Below, one piece after another: positions 19,252-28,119 of a stretch of 64,000 bases of DNA. The notes under the pieces were generated by a model. It was given only the letters and a program-made list of their open reading frames with translations, searched no databases and was not told the origin of the DNA. Position 1 is the first letter of the stretch; every line of letters starts with the position of its first letter. The translations under genes and the position numbers were made by a program. This DNA is from Malaciobacter mytili LMG 24559 (GTDB lineage Bacteria; Campylobacterota; Campylobacteria; Campylobacterales; Arcobacteraceae), in the NCBI RefSeq assembly GCF_003346775.1, contig NZ_CP031219.1:1984001-2048000 (forward strand), given 5' to 3'.

Positions 19252-20349
19252 CTAAATCATTTCAAATAGTTTATTTAATTTTTCAAATTGTTTATTATTA
19301 TCAAAACATTCATCAACTTTTATTTTTGCATTTTTAGCAAGAGTTTGTTTTAATTGCATATTAAAATATAATTCTTCAATTTTTAATGCTAAATCATTTG
19401 CATTTCCACTTTCAAATAAAAGTCCAGTTTCTCTATCATCTATGATTTCTAAAACTCCCCCACTATTTGCTGCTATTACAGCTGTTTGATTCTTCATAGC
19501 TTCAATTGTTACTAAACCAAAAGTCTCATTTTTTGAAGTCATTAAAATAACATCACAAGCTTGCATAAATTTATAAGGTTCTTTTGTAAATCCTACAAAT
19601 TTTATAAATGCTTCAAGATTATAATCTTTAAGCATTTGTTTTAACTTATCAAGATATTCTTCATTCATTGCATGACCTACAATATATGCTTTTATATCTA
19701 AGTTTTTTGATTTTAATACTTTCATTGCTTCAATTAAAAGATATTGACCTTTAAACTCATTTATTCGACCAACTAATCCTACCATAAAAGAATTTTCTAC
19801 TTTTAATTCTCCTTTAAAAGCTTCAATTTCTTTTTCATTTAGTAATTCAACTTCATTTGCACCTAAATATAAAGTTTTTGTTTTTGGTCTTATCTTATTT
19901 GGAATAAACTTAATAATTTGTTCTTCTAAAGCCTTTGTAACACAAATAATAGTATCTATATTTTTATATAAAAATTTATGATAAAAATCATTTTTAAATC
20001 TTGTCATTGTCATATGACGAGTTTGAACTATTTTAGGCTTCTTTTTTGAAAATATTTTTGCTAAAACTACAATAGGAATATCTTTTGTCCAATGAAGATG
20101 AACTATATCTATATTTTTATCATCTATAATTTTTGCAAGTTTTAAAGAAGAAAAAATAGAAAAACTACTTTTTCTTTTTATCTCAAACTTTTCTAAAGTA
20201 GTAATATAATCTTTTAATTTGGAAGTTGTAGATACTACACAAGAAACCTCAAACTCTTTTGAAAGTTCATTTGCACATCTACTCATATAAAGTTCTAATC
20301 CACCTAAATCAGGGGATAAACAAACTTCTAAGATTTTTTTACTTTTCAT
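19252..20349 (-). CDS. GT4 family glycosyltransferase
   Basis: A 365-residue GT-B glycosyltransferase. The N-terminal domain has the acceptor-side glycine motif SPDLGGLELYMSR, and the C-terminal domain has GLVGRINEFKGQYLLIEA, the donor loop and the EX7E motif ETFGLVTIE. The motifs are complete, so it should be a retaining transferase using a nucleotide sugar in LOS core extension. Its 5' end overlaps the GT2 gene by 11 nt and YrbL copy 2 follows. Confidence 0.9.
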   Translation of the reverse strand: MKSKKILEVCLSPDLGGLELYMSRCANELSKEFEVSCVVSTTSKLKDYITTLEKFEIKRKSSFSIFSSLKLAKIIDDKNIDIVHLHWTKDIPIVVLAKIFSKKKPKIVQTRHMTMTRFKNDFYHKFLYKNIDTIICVTKALEEQIIKFIPNKIRPKTKTLYLGANEVELLNEKEIEAFKGELKVENSFMVGLVGRINEFKGQYLLIEAMKVLKSKNLDIKAYIVGHAMNEEYLDKLKQMLKDYNLEAFIKFVGFTKEPYKFMQACDVILMTSKNETFGLVTIEAMKNQTAVIAANSGGVLEIIDDRETGLLFESGNANDLALKIEELYFNMQLKQTLAKNAKIKVDECFDNNKQFEKLNKLFEMI

Positions 20350-21082
20350 TTCGTTGCATCTCTAACATAAGAGCATATTTCATATAAGAACTAAATGCAG
20401 AAATTACAGCAACATTCCAGCCATTTATACCGTGAAAAGCTCCACCTTTTAAAATAAGTGCTTTAAATAAAGCCCCTACTCCATGAATAAAAGGATCAAA
20501 AACATTTGCTCTTTTTCCATCTTCATAGGCTAAAACAGCACCTCTTTTTATAAATTTTTCAGTAGTTCTTATCATATGTGCATAATCATCATATGAATAA
20601 TGTAACATATCAGCTTCCAAATCACATATATTTTGTGTTTGTACTTTTGCATGACCTTTTGCAGTAGAATAACCACATCTTCTTTTATTGTATAATCTTG
20701 CAACCCTATCTGGATACCAAAGTTTTATAAAATTTTTACCTACATATGTTTTTCTTGCAAAAGAAAATGCATCATAAGTAGTATTTTCTAAATCTAACTT
20801 TTTTATCTCTTCTATTGCATTTAAATCCAATCTTTCATCAGCATCAATACTTAAAATCCACTCATTTTTAGCAAAAGGAGCACCAAAAGCTTTTTGTGGG
20901 CCATCACCTAAATATTCTTGCTTTATTACCTTTGCTCCTAAACTTTCTGCAATTTGACAAGTTTTATCTGAACTTAAAGAATCCACAACTAAAACTTCAT
21001 CACAAACAGTTTGAACTGATTTTATAACTTCTTCAATATTTTTTTCTTCATTTAATGTAATAATATTTGCTGTAATTTTCAA
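20339..21082 (-). CDS. GT2 family glycosyltransferase, WaaE/KdtX-like
   Basis: A 247-residue GT-A transferase starting ITANIITLNEEKNIEEVI, with the VVDSLSSDKT strand and the metal-binding SIDADERL. The C-terminal WYPDRVARLYNKRR and HAKV segments are typical of WaaE/KdtX-type LOS beta-glucosyltransferases that modify heptose I. The start is TTG with AAGGT upstream. It is the first gene of a short minus-strand unit with GT4 and YrbL copy 2. Confidence 0.88.
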   Translation of the reverse strand: MKITANIITLNEEKNIEEVIKSVQTVCDEVLVVDSLSSDKTCQIAESLGAKVIKQEYLGDGPQKAFGAPFAKNEWILSIDADERLDLNAIEEIKKLDLENTTYDAFSFARKTYVGKNFIKLWYPDRVARLYNKRRCGYSTAKGHAKVQTQNICDLEADMLHYSYDDYAHMIRTTEKFIKRGAVLAYEDGKRANVFDPFIHGVGALFKALILKGGAFHGINGWNVAVISAFSSYMKYALMLEMQRNEK

Positions 21083-21170
21083 AATTAAAAGACCTTAGTA
21101 AGTAAAATAGTCCAAGATTATATAATAAAGTTAATTTAAATGTGATATAATTACGAAAAAAGAAAAGAAT

Positions 21171-22025
21171 ATGCTTAAAAATCTAAAATATTTTATAAGG
21201 TATTTATTAATTCCTGACCCTTTATATATAAAATACAAATTTAAAAAATATTTGAAATACAATTTAAACTTAAAAAATCCAAAAAGTTTTAATGAAAAAC
21301 TGCAATGGCTAAAGATAAATGATAGAACTAAATTGCATACAAAATGTGCAGATAAATATTTAGTTAGAGAATATATTGAAGAAAAAATTGGAAAAGAATA
21401 TTTAATACCTTTAATTTTTGTAACTGATAAAATTGAAGATATTTCAATAGAAAAATTGCCAGATTTTCCAGTTATAATAAAACCTAATCATTCTCGTGGC
21501 GCATATATTATAAAGGATAAATTTAAATCAAATTTAAAAAGTATTCAAAAAAAATTAAAAGATGAATTAAAAGTTAATTTTTATTATAGAACAAGAGAAT
21601 GGCAATATAAGCACATAAAACCTTTAATAATAGTAGAGAAACTTCTTTTAGATGAAAATAATCAAATACCTAGTGACTATAAATTTTTATGTATGAATGG
21701 AAAAGTTCAACTAATTCAAGTAGATGTAGATAGATTTGATAAACATGAAAAAACTTTATATAATAAAAATTGGGAAAGACAAGATTTTGAATTTAATTTT
21801 CCTAAAGGTAAAGATATAAAAAAGCCTAAGCTTTTAGAAAAAATGATAGAAATTTCAGAAATTCTTTCAAAAGATTTTATTTTTGTACGTGTTGATTTAT
21901 ACACATTACAAGATAAAATTTATTTTGGAGAATTAACATTTCATCCAGCAGGTGGTTTTGGTTGGTTTAATCCTCCAGAATTTGATTTTATATTAGGGGA
22001 AAAATTAATTTTAAAAAAAACATGA
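21171..22025 (+). CDS. TupA-like ATP-grasp protein
   Basis: A 284-residue protein of the TupA-like ATP-grasp group found in capsule, teichuronic-acid and LPS clusters. Characteristic parts are NPKSFNEKLQWLKINDR, CADKYLVREYIEEKIG, PVIIKPNHSRGAYII, EKLLL, DYKFLCMNGKVQLIQVD and VRVDLYTLQDKIYFGELTFHPAGGF. It is probably an amide- or peptide-forming ligase acting on a surface sugar, by family inference. A TATAAT box at 21146-21151 precedes it. Its stop overlaps the next ATG by 4 nt (ATGA). Confidence 0.82.
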   Translation: MLKNLKYFIRYLLIPDPLYIKYKFKKYLKYNLNLKNPKSFNEKLQWLKINDRTKLHTKCADKYLVREYIEEKIGKEYLIPLIFVTDKIEDISIEKLPDFPVIIKPNHSRGAYIIKDKFKSNLKSIQKKLKDELKVNFYYRTREWQYKHIKPLIIVEKLLLDENNQIPSDYKFLCMNGKVQLIQVDVDRFDKHEKTLYNKNWERQDFEFNFPKGKDIKKPKLLEKMIEISEILSKDFIFVRVDLYTLQDKIYFGELTFHPAGGFGWFNPPEFDFILGEKLILKKT

Positions 22026-23092
22026 AACAAAAAACAGTAATTATATGTTTATCAAGAGTAAATGGAGGTATGGAGTTAGCTTCTGTAAAATTAGCAAGAT
22101 TATTAAGTACTAAAGTAGAAGTAGAATTTATAGCAAGAGATAATAGTTATATTGTAAATAAAAAAGAGCATTTTGAAGGCTATAATATAAAAGTTCATAC
22201 AGTTAGTTTTTCAAGTAATTTAAGCATAAGTCTAATAAAAAGTGTAAGAAAAATATTAATAGAAAATAAGATTAAAAATATTATATTTCTAGGTGCATCA
22301 GAGATGAAATCTTTATACTTTGCAACATTAGGATTAGATATTAATTTTATTATTAGACAAGGTTCTAAAAAAACAACTTCAAAAAAAGATTTTTTTCACA
22401 AGATTTTTTATAGTAATGTAGATTATTTTGTTGGAAATTGTGAATATATGAAAAAAAATATTATAGATATTTTACCAATTCCTAAAAAAGCAAAAGTTAG
22501 TAGAATTTATTCCTCTTTAAGATTAGAAGAAAATATTTTATTTAAAGAATACAACCAAATTATAGATTTAGTTCATGTGGGTAGAGTTCATCCAGGGAAA
22601 GGCCAATTAGAAGCTATTAAAGCTTGTGAAATTCTATATAACAATAATATAAAATTTAATATAAAATTTCTTGGAGATATTCAAGATAAAAACTATTATG
22701 AAAATATTAAAAAATATTTAGATACCTTAGAATATAAATCAAGTATAGAGTTTGTAGGATATACAAGTGAAGTAAAAAAATATCTTCAAAAAAGTGATGT
22801 ATTTATCTTTCCGAGTTTAGGAGAAGGAATGAGTAATGCAATTATAGAATCTCTTGGATTTGGACTAATTCCAATTATTTACAATGATACTTCATCTCCT
22901 GAGTTTAAAGATTTGGGCTTTCATATATACTTAACACAAAATAATACTATTGAAGAATTAAAAACTTTAGTTTTAAAAGTAGCAACAAATATAGAAGAAG
23001 AGAAAATAAAAGCAAAAACAAATCATAAAAAAGCTTTAGAAGTTTTTGCTTTACAAAGAGAACAAAAAGAGTATTTAGAGCTTTTGGTTTAG
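22022..23092 (+). CDS. GT4 family glycosyltransferase
   Basis: A 356-residue GT-B enzyme translationally coupled to the TupA-like gene. It starts KTVIICLSRVNGGMELASVKLARLL, and its donor domain has VGRVHPGKGQLEAIKA and a complete EX7E, EGMSNAIIE. The sugar is unknown. The pair 21171-23092 forms a plus-strand island between minus-strand LOS genes, and its 3' end overlaps the convergent YrbL copy 3 by 18 nt. Confidence 0.9.
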   Translation: MKQKTVIICLSRVNGGMELASVKLARLLSTKVEVEFIARDNSYIVNKKEHFEGYNIKVHTVSFSSNLSISLIKSVRKILIENKIKNIIFLGASEMKSLYFATLGLDINFIIRQGSKKTTSKKDFFHKIFYSNVDYFVGNCEYMKKNIIDILPIPKKAKVSRIYSSLRLEENILFKEYNQIIDLVHVGRVHPGKGQLEAIKACEILYNNNIKFNIKFLGDIQDKNYYENIKKYLDTLEYKSSIEFVGYTSEVKKYLQKSDVFIFPSLGEGMSNAIIESLGFGLIPIIYNDTSSPEFKDLGFHIYLTQNNTIEELKTLVLKVATNIEEEKIKAKTNHKKALEVFALQREQKEYLELLV

Positions 23093-23671
23093 CCTTATTT
23101 TCTCTTTAACTCTTTTTATATTACTTATAAACTTTTCCCACTGTTTATAAGTTTTATAATTTCTATAACTAGAAAAGTACATACTAAAGAAAAGTTTAAT
23201 ATCTTTTCTTTTACTTCCTAAACCATCAATTATAATTAATTTATAATCATCTTCAGATAATCTTTTACATAATACATTTACAGAAGTTGGATCTGAAAAA
23301 ATAATTTTATATTTAAATAAATATTTTTTCAAATCATTAAGAAGAGTTTCTACTTTATTATTATCAAATTTATTTAATTTTAAATAATGTCTTAATGTTT
23401 TTGAAATATTTCCATCATAATCAATTATTTTTTCAAAGACTAAACCTTCTCCTAAATTTGTATCAATTTTTCCATAACATATTGAGATATTATTATAATC
23501 TATATTTTGTTTATTTAAGAAATTATAATAATATAATTCTTGGTCATTTTGATTATTTTTACCTTTTTGATTATATACTATTTTAATTATTTTGTTTTTA
23601 TCAAAAGGATGTTCATAACATGCTCTTTCACTACCTTTTTGCAATAAATCTTTATTTTGTAATATTATCAT
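23075..23671 (-). CDS. YrbL-family kinase-like protein, copy 3
   Basis: A 198-residue YrbL-family protein: QKGSERACYEHP, KIIKIVY, catalytic-loop equivalent FSDPTSVN and IIDGLGSKR. It shares NLGEGLVFE and IDGLGSKR with copy 1, so these two are the closest pair. It overlaps the 3' end of the ligase-like gene by 20 nt and is probably translated from the same message. Confidence 0.8.
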   Translation of the reverse strand: MIILQNKDLLQKGSERACYEHPFDKNKIIKIVYNQKGKNNQNDQELYYYNFLNKQNIDYNNISICYGKIDTNLGEGLVFEKIIDYDGNISKTLRHYLKLNKFDNNKVETLLNDLKKYLFKYKIIFSDPTSVNVLCKRLSEDDYKLIIIDGLGSKRKDIKLFFSMYFSSYRNYKTYKQWEKFISNIKRVKEKIRLNQKL

Positions 23672-24935
23672 CTTTAATATCTTTATTTTCTAAGAAACTT
23701 CTATAAGCTATAACAGATAATAAAACAAAAACTGAAATCAATATATAATTAATTGGTTTTTTTGCAAATGTTGCATTAGCTAATGAAATATAAAAAATAG
23801 GAACATAAATACAAAGAGAAATAAGATAATACTCTTTATTTATATTTTTTAATTTATAAATTAAATATAAAATACTTAAAACTAATAAAAAGTATCCTAT
23901 TAATCCATATCTAGTAATTAAATCAAAATGCTCACTATGATAAGTTGAAAAAATCTTTTGATATGTATAATTCTTGTCATTTTCTTGATAGTTTTTTAAA
24001 TATTCCACATTATCTTCTGGACCAAAACCTAGTAAAGGATGTTCTTTTAAAGCCTCTATACCTACTTTATTAAAATAAATTCTAAGACCTAAACTTCCAT
24101 CAAATTTATTTGTATAATATATTTTTTTTATTTGATTTAATGCATTTTCAAATCTATCCATTTTATTTGTCTTTTCTATAATAAAAAATGAAATAGTTAA
24201 AACACTTACTAAAACAAGTAAACTTATTAATAATTTTTTAATATTAAATAACTCTTTTTTATAATATATGATAAAAATTGTAATAATAGATAATATTAAA
24301 GAAACTTGTGCTGTTCTACTATTATTTACAAATAAAGAAAAGAAGCATACAATTGACATTGTATAGTAAAATATTTTATGCTCTTTTTTAGAAAAAATAG
24401 CAAATATAAAACTTGCAATTGTACCTATAAGCATATATTGTGTTACTATTGCATAGCCCATAATTCCTTTTGGATTATCTATATTACTACCATTGTCTAC
24501 TATTTCAAATAATCCTAAAAATATCAATAAAGAAAAAACAGAATATGAGAAAAATGAAAAAACCAATACTTTTATACAATTTTTAGCTTCATTTACATTT
24601 AGTGAAGTAAATAATACAGGAATAAATAAAAAGTAGTATTTATGAAAACTATTTACATATGAAAATGCATCTTTAAAAGAAGAACTCCAAAGAGAACTAA
24701 TATATGTAAAAATTATAAATAAAAACAATATAATAAGTGGACGAAATGAAAAAATTTCTTTTATTTTCTTTGTAATTTCAAATTTATATTTAATTATCCA
24801 TAATAAAAATAAAATGACAGTTAAAACTCCCATTTGTGATTTAAAAAGATTCCAAGGCATCATAAAAAAATAAAAATATATAAATAAAATATATAAATTT
24901 TTTTCTTTTATTCTTTCTTTAATATCTTCAAACAT
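23652..24935 (-). CDS. O-antigen ligase / Wzy-like membrane protein
   Basis: A 427-residue protein with about ten to twelve transmembrane helices and one long periplasmic loop. The loop carries the ligase signature LKEHPLLGFGPEDN and the HSEHFDLITRYGLIGYF pattern, equivalent to the conserved Arg/His region of WaaL/Wzy_C proteins. It could ligate an outer chain to the core or polymerise a short repeat. No Wzx flippase or Wzz is visible in the window, so ligase or ligase-like is the better label. Confidence 0.78.
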   Translation of the reverse strand: MFEDIKERIKEKNLYILFIYFYFFMMPWNLFKSQMGVLTVILFLLWIIKYKFEITKKIKEIFSFRPLIILFLFIIFTYISSLWSSSFKDAFSYVNSFHKYYFLFIPVLFTSLNVNEAKNCIKVLVFSFFSYSVFSLLIFLGLFEIVDNGSNIDNPKGIMGYAIVTQYMLIGTIASFIFAIFSKKEHKIFYYTMSIVCFFSLFVNNSRTAQVSLILSIITIFIIYYKKELFNIKKLLISLLVLVSVLTISFFIIEKTNKMDRFENALNQIKKIYYTNKFDGSLGLRIYFNKVGIEALKEHPLLGFGPEDNVEYLKNYQENDKNYTYQKIFSTYHSEHFDLITRYGLIGYFLLVLSILYLIYKLKNINKEYYLISLCIYVPIFYISLANATFAKKPINYILISVFVLLSVIAYRSFLENKDIKDDNITK

Positions 24936-24988
24936 AATTTACCCTCTTTTAAGTTTTATAATTTATAAATAAAGCTTTAATAAAATAG

Positions 24989-26995
24989 TTATTTATTAGC
25001 TTTTTCATATTCACTTTTTATTAAATATTCAACAATTGCTAAATTAGCTTTATAATAGTTTAAAAGCTCACTACTTGTTTTATCTTCTAAATTTTCTAGC
25101 TTTTCTATTTTTTCATTATGATTTACAATCATTGAACCATTAAAGCCATAATGTTTTTCATTTTTATCAAAAAGATTTTTCCCAATTGCAACATACTCTT
25201 TATCTTTTAATGTTAAATTGTATAAAGTTGGGAAAATATCTTTATGTGAACCTGCAACGTTTGTATTAATTTGCAGTTTTTCTTTTAAACTTTTAGGAAT
25301 ATAAAAATATAAAGGAATATTTTTAGAGTTTAAAAGTTCATTTTCATCATACTTCATAATACCATCTATTGTATTATTATCAGCTGTAATTGCTACTATT
25401 GTGTTATCTTTAAACTTACTTTCTTTAAATTTATCTAAAAAAGCTCCCACTTGATCAACAGCATATGCATATGAAGAAAATCTTTGTTTTGCTAGATCTA
25501 AATCACCTGTTATATGATTTTTAATATTATCATTAAATACCAAGCTATTTCTTTTATAATCTTTTGGTACATTATAAGGAGGATGATTATTTGTAGTTAA
25601 TGCTACTATAAACTGCTTTTGTTTTGAAGTTTCAAGCTTATTAAAAATATGTGACATCAAATACTCATCATATATTCCCCAAGGATGAAAATATTCATCT
25701 TTTGGTTTTGTTTTATTATTTAAATGTTCAAAAATATTTATTTTACCTTCAATATTTTTATACCCTTGAAATTTTACAAAATTACCTAAGTTTCTCCAAG
25801 TTAAATCACCACCATAAATAAAAGTAGTTTCATAACCTGCTTTATTATACAAAAATGCAGGAGTATAAGAAAAAGAAGTCTGTTTATAAATAGATTGAGA
25901 AAAAGCAAAAGACTTTGGCCTATGTGTAATATTTAATAATAGTGCTTGTAAACTTGAAATTGTTCCATCACCAGCTGAAATAAAGTTTGTAAAAAGAGTA
26001 TCTTCATCAAAATGTTTTTTTAATCTTCCTAAGATATTAAACTCTTCACTTTGATATTTTAATATTGGCATACCAAAGCTTTCAACCATAATTACAACTA
26101 CATTATATTCTTTATCATCTATTTTTTTAGTTTTATATGTAATATTTTTTAATAAATCTTCTTTATTAATATTACTTGAACCTTTATATACTTCAAAGGC
26201 TTTTTCGATATTTTTCTCATAGCCAGTTGCTTTAAATAAGTCATATTTTCTACTTAAATATTTTTCTCTTGCATTTAAAGCATTTGTAAATGCCCTAAAA
26301 CCATTATGTGATACTTTATTTATAAATTCATTAGTAGAAACGTTTGGTATCATTTTTCCTAAAGGATACATTCCAAGTGTTCCTCTTATTACTAAAAAAT
26401 TTAAAATAAATAAAATTAAGAAAATCAAACCAGAAATTCTTAAACCAAAAAATGAGTTATAATTTTTATTTTTTATAGTAAATATTTTTTTAATTATTAA
26501 AAATAAACTAATTAAATATATACAAAAAATTGTTAATATTAAAACAACATTGTAATTTTGCCAAAAAGTAATCATTAAGGCTTTAGTATCGTCATCAAAA
26601 AGACCAAAAAATAAAATATTTATATGATCTTTAAAATATGAATAAAAACCAAAATCTGCACCAAGAGATATAGACACAATTAAAAAACAAACAAAAAGGT
26701 AATAAACTAAAAATTTACTAAATAACTCTAATAAAAACTCTTTTTTTATATAATAAAATAAAATCAAACCTAATGTTGGCAATACTTGTATATAACCTAT
26801 AACTGTTAAATCTATTCTAAAGCCTAAAAAAAAGGCATTTAAAATATCTAAATAAAATCCATCTATACTATTTAAAGGTGAGAAGTAATTAAAAAAAACT
26901 ATTCTAAATAAAGACATTACTACTAAAAATAGCAAATAAGAAAATAGTAGTTTTTTTAAAATATTTAAAACTTTAGACATAATAATATTATTCAT
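24989..26995 (-). CDS. LTA-synthase-like membrane sulfatase-fold transferase
   Basis: A 668-residue inner-membrane protein with five transmembrane segments in the first 210 residues and a periplasmic sulfatase-fold domain. Glu305 (VESFG) and the nucleophile Thr345 (AGDGTISS) sit as in LtaS and MdoB. The usual GDH metal motif reads ADNNT, so the His is Asn. Relatives move phosphoglycerol or phosphoethanolamine from phospholipid to an acceptor. In a Gram-negative LOS locus the acceptor is probably LOS or a periplasmic glycan. dgkA close by could recycle the diacylglycerol. Confidence 0.82.
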   Translation of the reverse strand: MNNIIMSKVLNILKKLLFSYLLFLVVMSLFRIVFFNYFSPLNSIDGFYLDILNAFFLGFRIDLTVIGYIQVLPTLGLILFYYIKKEFLLELFSKFLVYYLFVCFLIVSISLGADFGFYSYFKDHINILFFGLFDDDTKALMITFWQNYNVVLILTIFCIYLISLFLIIKKIFTIKNKNYNSFFGLRISGLIFLILFILNFLVIRGTLGMYPLGKMIPNVSTNEFINKVSHNGFRAFTNALNAREKYLSRKYDLFKATGYEKNIEKAFEVYKGSSNINKEDLLKNITYKTKKIDDKEYNVVVIMVESFGMPILKYQSEEFNILGRLKKHFDEDTLFTNFISAGDGTISSLQALLLNITHRPKSFAFSQSIYKQTSFSYTPAFLYNKAGYETTFIYGGDLTWRNLGNFVKFQGYKNIEGKINIFEHLNNKTKPKDEYFHPWGIYDEYLMSHIFNKLETSKQKQFIVALTTNNHPPYNVPKDYKRNSLVFNDNIKNHITGDLDLAKQRFSSYAYAVDQVGAFLDKFKESKFKDNTIVAITADNNTIDGIMKYDENELLNSKNIPLYFYIPKSLKEKLQINTNVAGSHKDIFPTLYNLTLKDKEYVAIGKNLFDKNEKHYGFNGSMIVNHNEKIEKLENLEDKTSSELLNYYKANLAIVEYLIKSEYEKANK

Positions 26996-27005
26996 AATAA
27001 CTCTT

Positions 27006-27770
27006 TTATAAATTTTTTAAAAGTTTAAAAAGTTTAAAAAAACTTTTTACATCTCTGCCAAGAAGTTTATTTATTAGTTTTATATCACTTAAAAAAATTA
27101 AAAAAGAGATTTTATTTGCAAGCTTTATTAATCTATTTTTAAAATCATTATTATTTGTTAAAGAGATATATTTATCAATTATATATCTATAATCCAATTG
27201 AAAACTTGCTCTTGTTTTAGTAAAAGATAATAATAAAAGTAAAAAATCTCTAAATTGAAGTAATTTTAAATCTATATTATCTTCAAAGCTATCTTCTAAG
27301 TCTATTGTAAATATTTTACCCTCATAATAAGTAAAATTTCTAGCTTGTGCACCACCATGAAAATCATTATTATTATGTATTTTTGATAACTCTATTAATA
27401 AATTATCAATAAAATAGTACATTTTTTCTTTTGTAATATCTCTTTTTCTAATATATGAATTTACTGTTTTACCACAGTCTTCTAAAACAAAAAAATCTTC
27501 ATTTTTAAAGACTACTTGTGGAGTATTTACCCCATACTCTTTAAATCTTTCTATTTTTAAAGTTTCAAAAGTCATAGCCTCTTTTGCTGTTTTATTTTTA
27601 ACAGGTAGCAACACTTCAAAAGGAAAAAGCGAATAATAAAACTTATGTAGTTTTGAAGAAAAAGTTGCTCTTGCTTTTTTTATCCAATATTTCTTATCTT
27701 TAAAAATAATAGGAATAATCTCACTACTATTTTTACTATTTTCTTCTATTACAAAATCTTCAAAATTCAT
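27006..27770 (-). CDS. InaA/Kdo-kinase-like protein with altered catalytic loop
   Basis: A 254-residue kinase-fold protein. Lys31/Lys32 could be the ATP lysine. VLEDCG is the hinge, the catalytic-loop equivalent is HGGAQARN (138-145) and the metal motif is IDLED (156-160). A Gly stands where the catalytic Asp of HRDxxxxN is expected. I place the start at the ATG at 27770, which overlaps the dgkA stop as ATGA; the frame also opens at a TTG at 27791. Probably acts on LOS or a lipid, but an inactive kinase is possible. Confidence 0.65.
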   Translation of the reverse strand: MNFEDFVIEENSKNSSEIIPIIFKDKKYWIKKARATFSSKLHKFYYSLFPFEVLLPVKNKTAKEAMTFETLKIERFKEYGVNTPQVVFKNEDFFVLEDCGKTVNSYIRKRDITKEKMYYFIDNLLIELSKIHNNNDFHGGAQARNFTYYEGKIFTIDLEDSFEDNIDLKLLQFRDFLLLLLSFTKTRASFQLDYRYIIDKYISLTNNNDFKNRLIKLANKISFLIFLSDIKLINKLLGRDVKSFFKLFKLLKNL

Positions 27771-28117
27771 ATTAATACCAATACCCAACAAACAACATGC
27801 AAAATAATAGAAAACATAACAGCAGTTGAGCCTATATCTTTTGCAGTTTTAGCTAAAGGTGCATACTCTTTTGTCACTAAATCAACTACATTTTCAATAG
27901 CTGAATTTACCAACTCAATTATTAAAACTAAAATACCACTAACAAGAAGTATTAGCTTATTTGTTAAACTAGCATCAATTATAATAATACCTGCAATTAT
28001 AAAAATTGCACAAAATAGTTCCAATCTAAATGAACTCTCAGTTTTTAAAACATGCTTTAAACCACTTAGAGCATATTTTGTATTTTTAAATAGGTGATAT
28101 TTGGGTTTATTATTCAT
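27767..28117 (-). CDS. dgkA: Diacylglycerol kinase
   Basis: A 116-residue integral membrane kinase with three transmembrane helices. It carries the signature ELVNSAIENVVDLVTKEY followed by LAKTAKDIGSTAV. It phosphorylates diacylglycerol to phosphatidate so that the lipid can be reused. Diacylglycerol is the by-product of the phosphoethanolamine and phosphoglycerol transferases encoded in the same locus. It starts 2 nt after the acyltransferase stop and overlaps the next kinase by 4 nt. Confidence 0.96.
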   Translation of the reverse strand: MNNKPKYHLFKNTKYALSGLKHVLKTESSFRLELFCAIFIIAGIIIIDASLTNKLILLVSGILVLIIELVNSAIENVVDLVTKEYAPLAKTAKDIGSTAVMFSIILHVVCWVLVLI

Positions 28118-28119
28118 TA

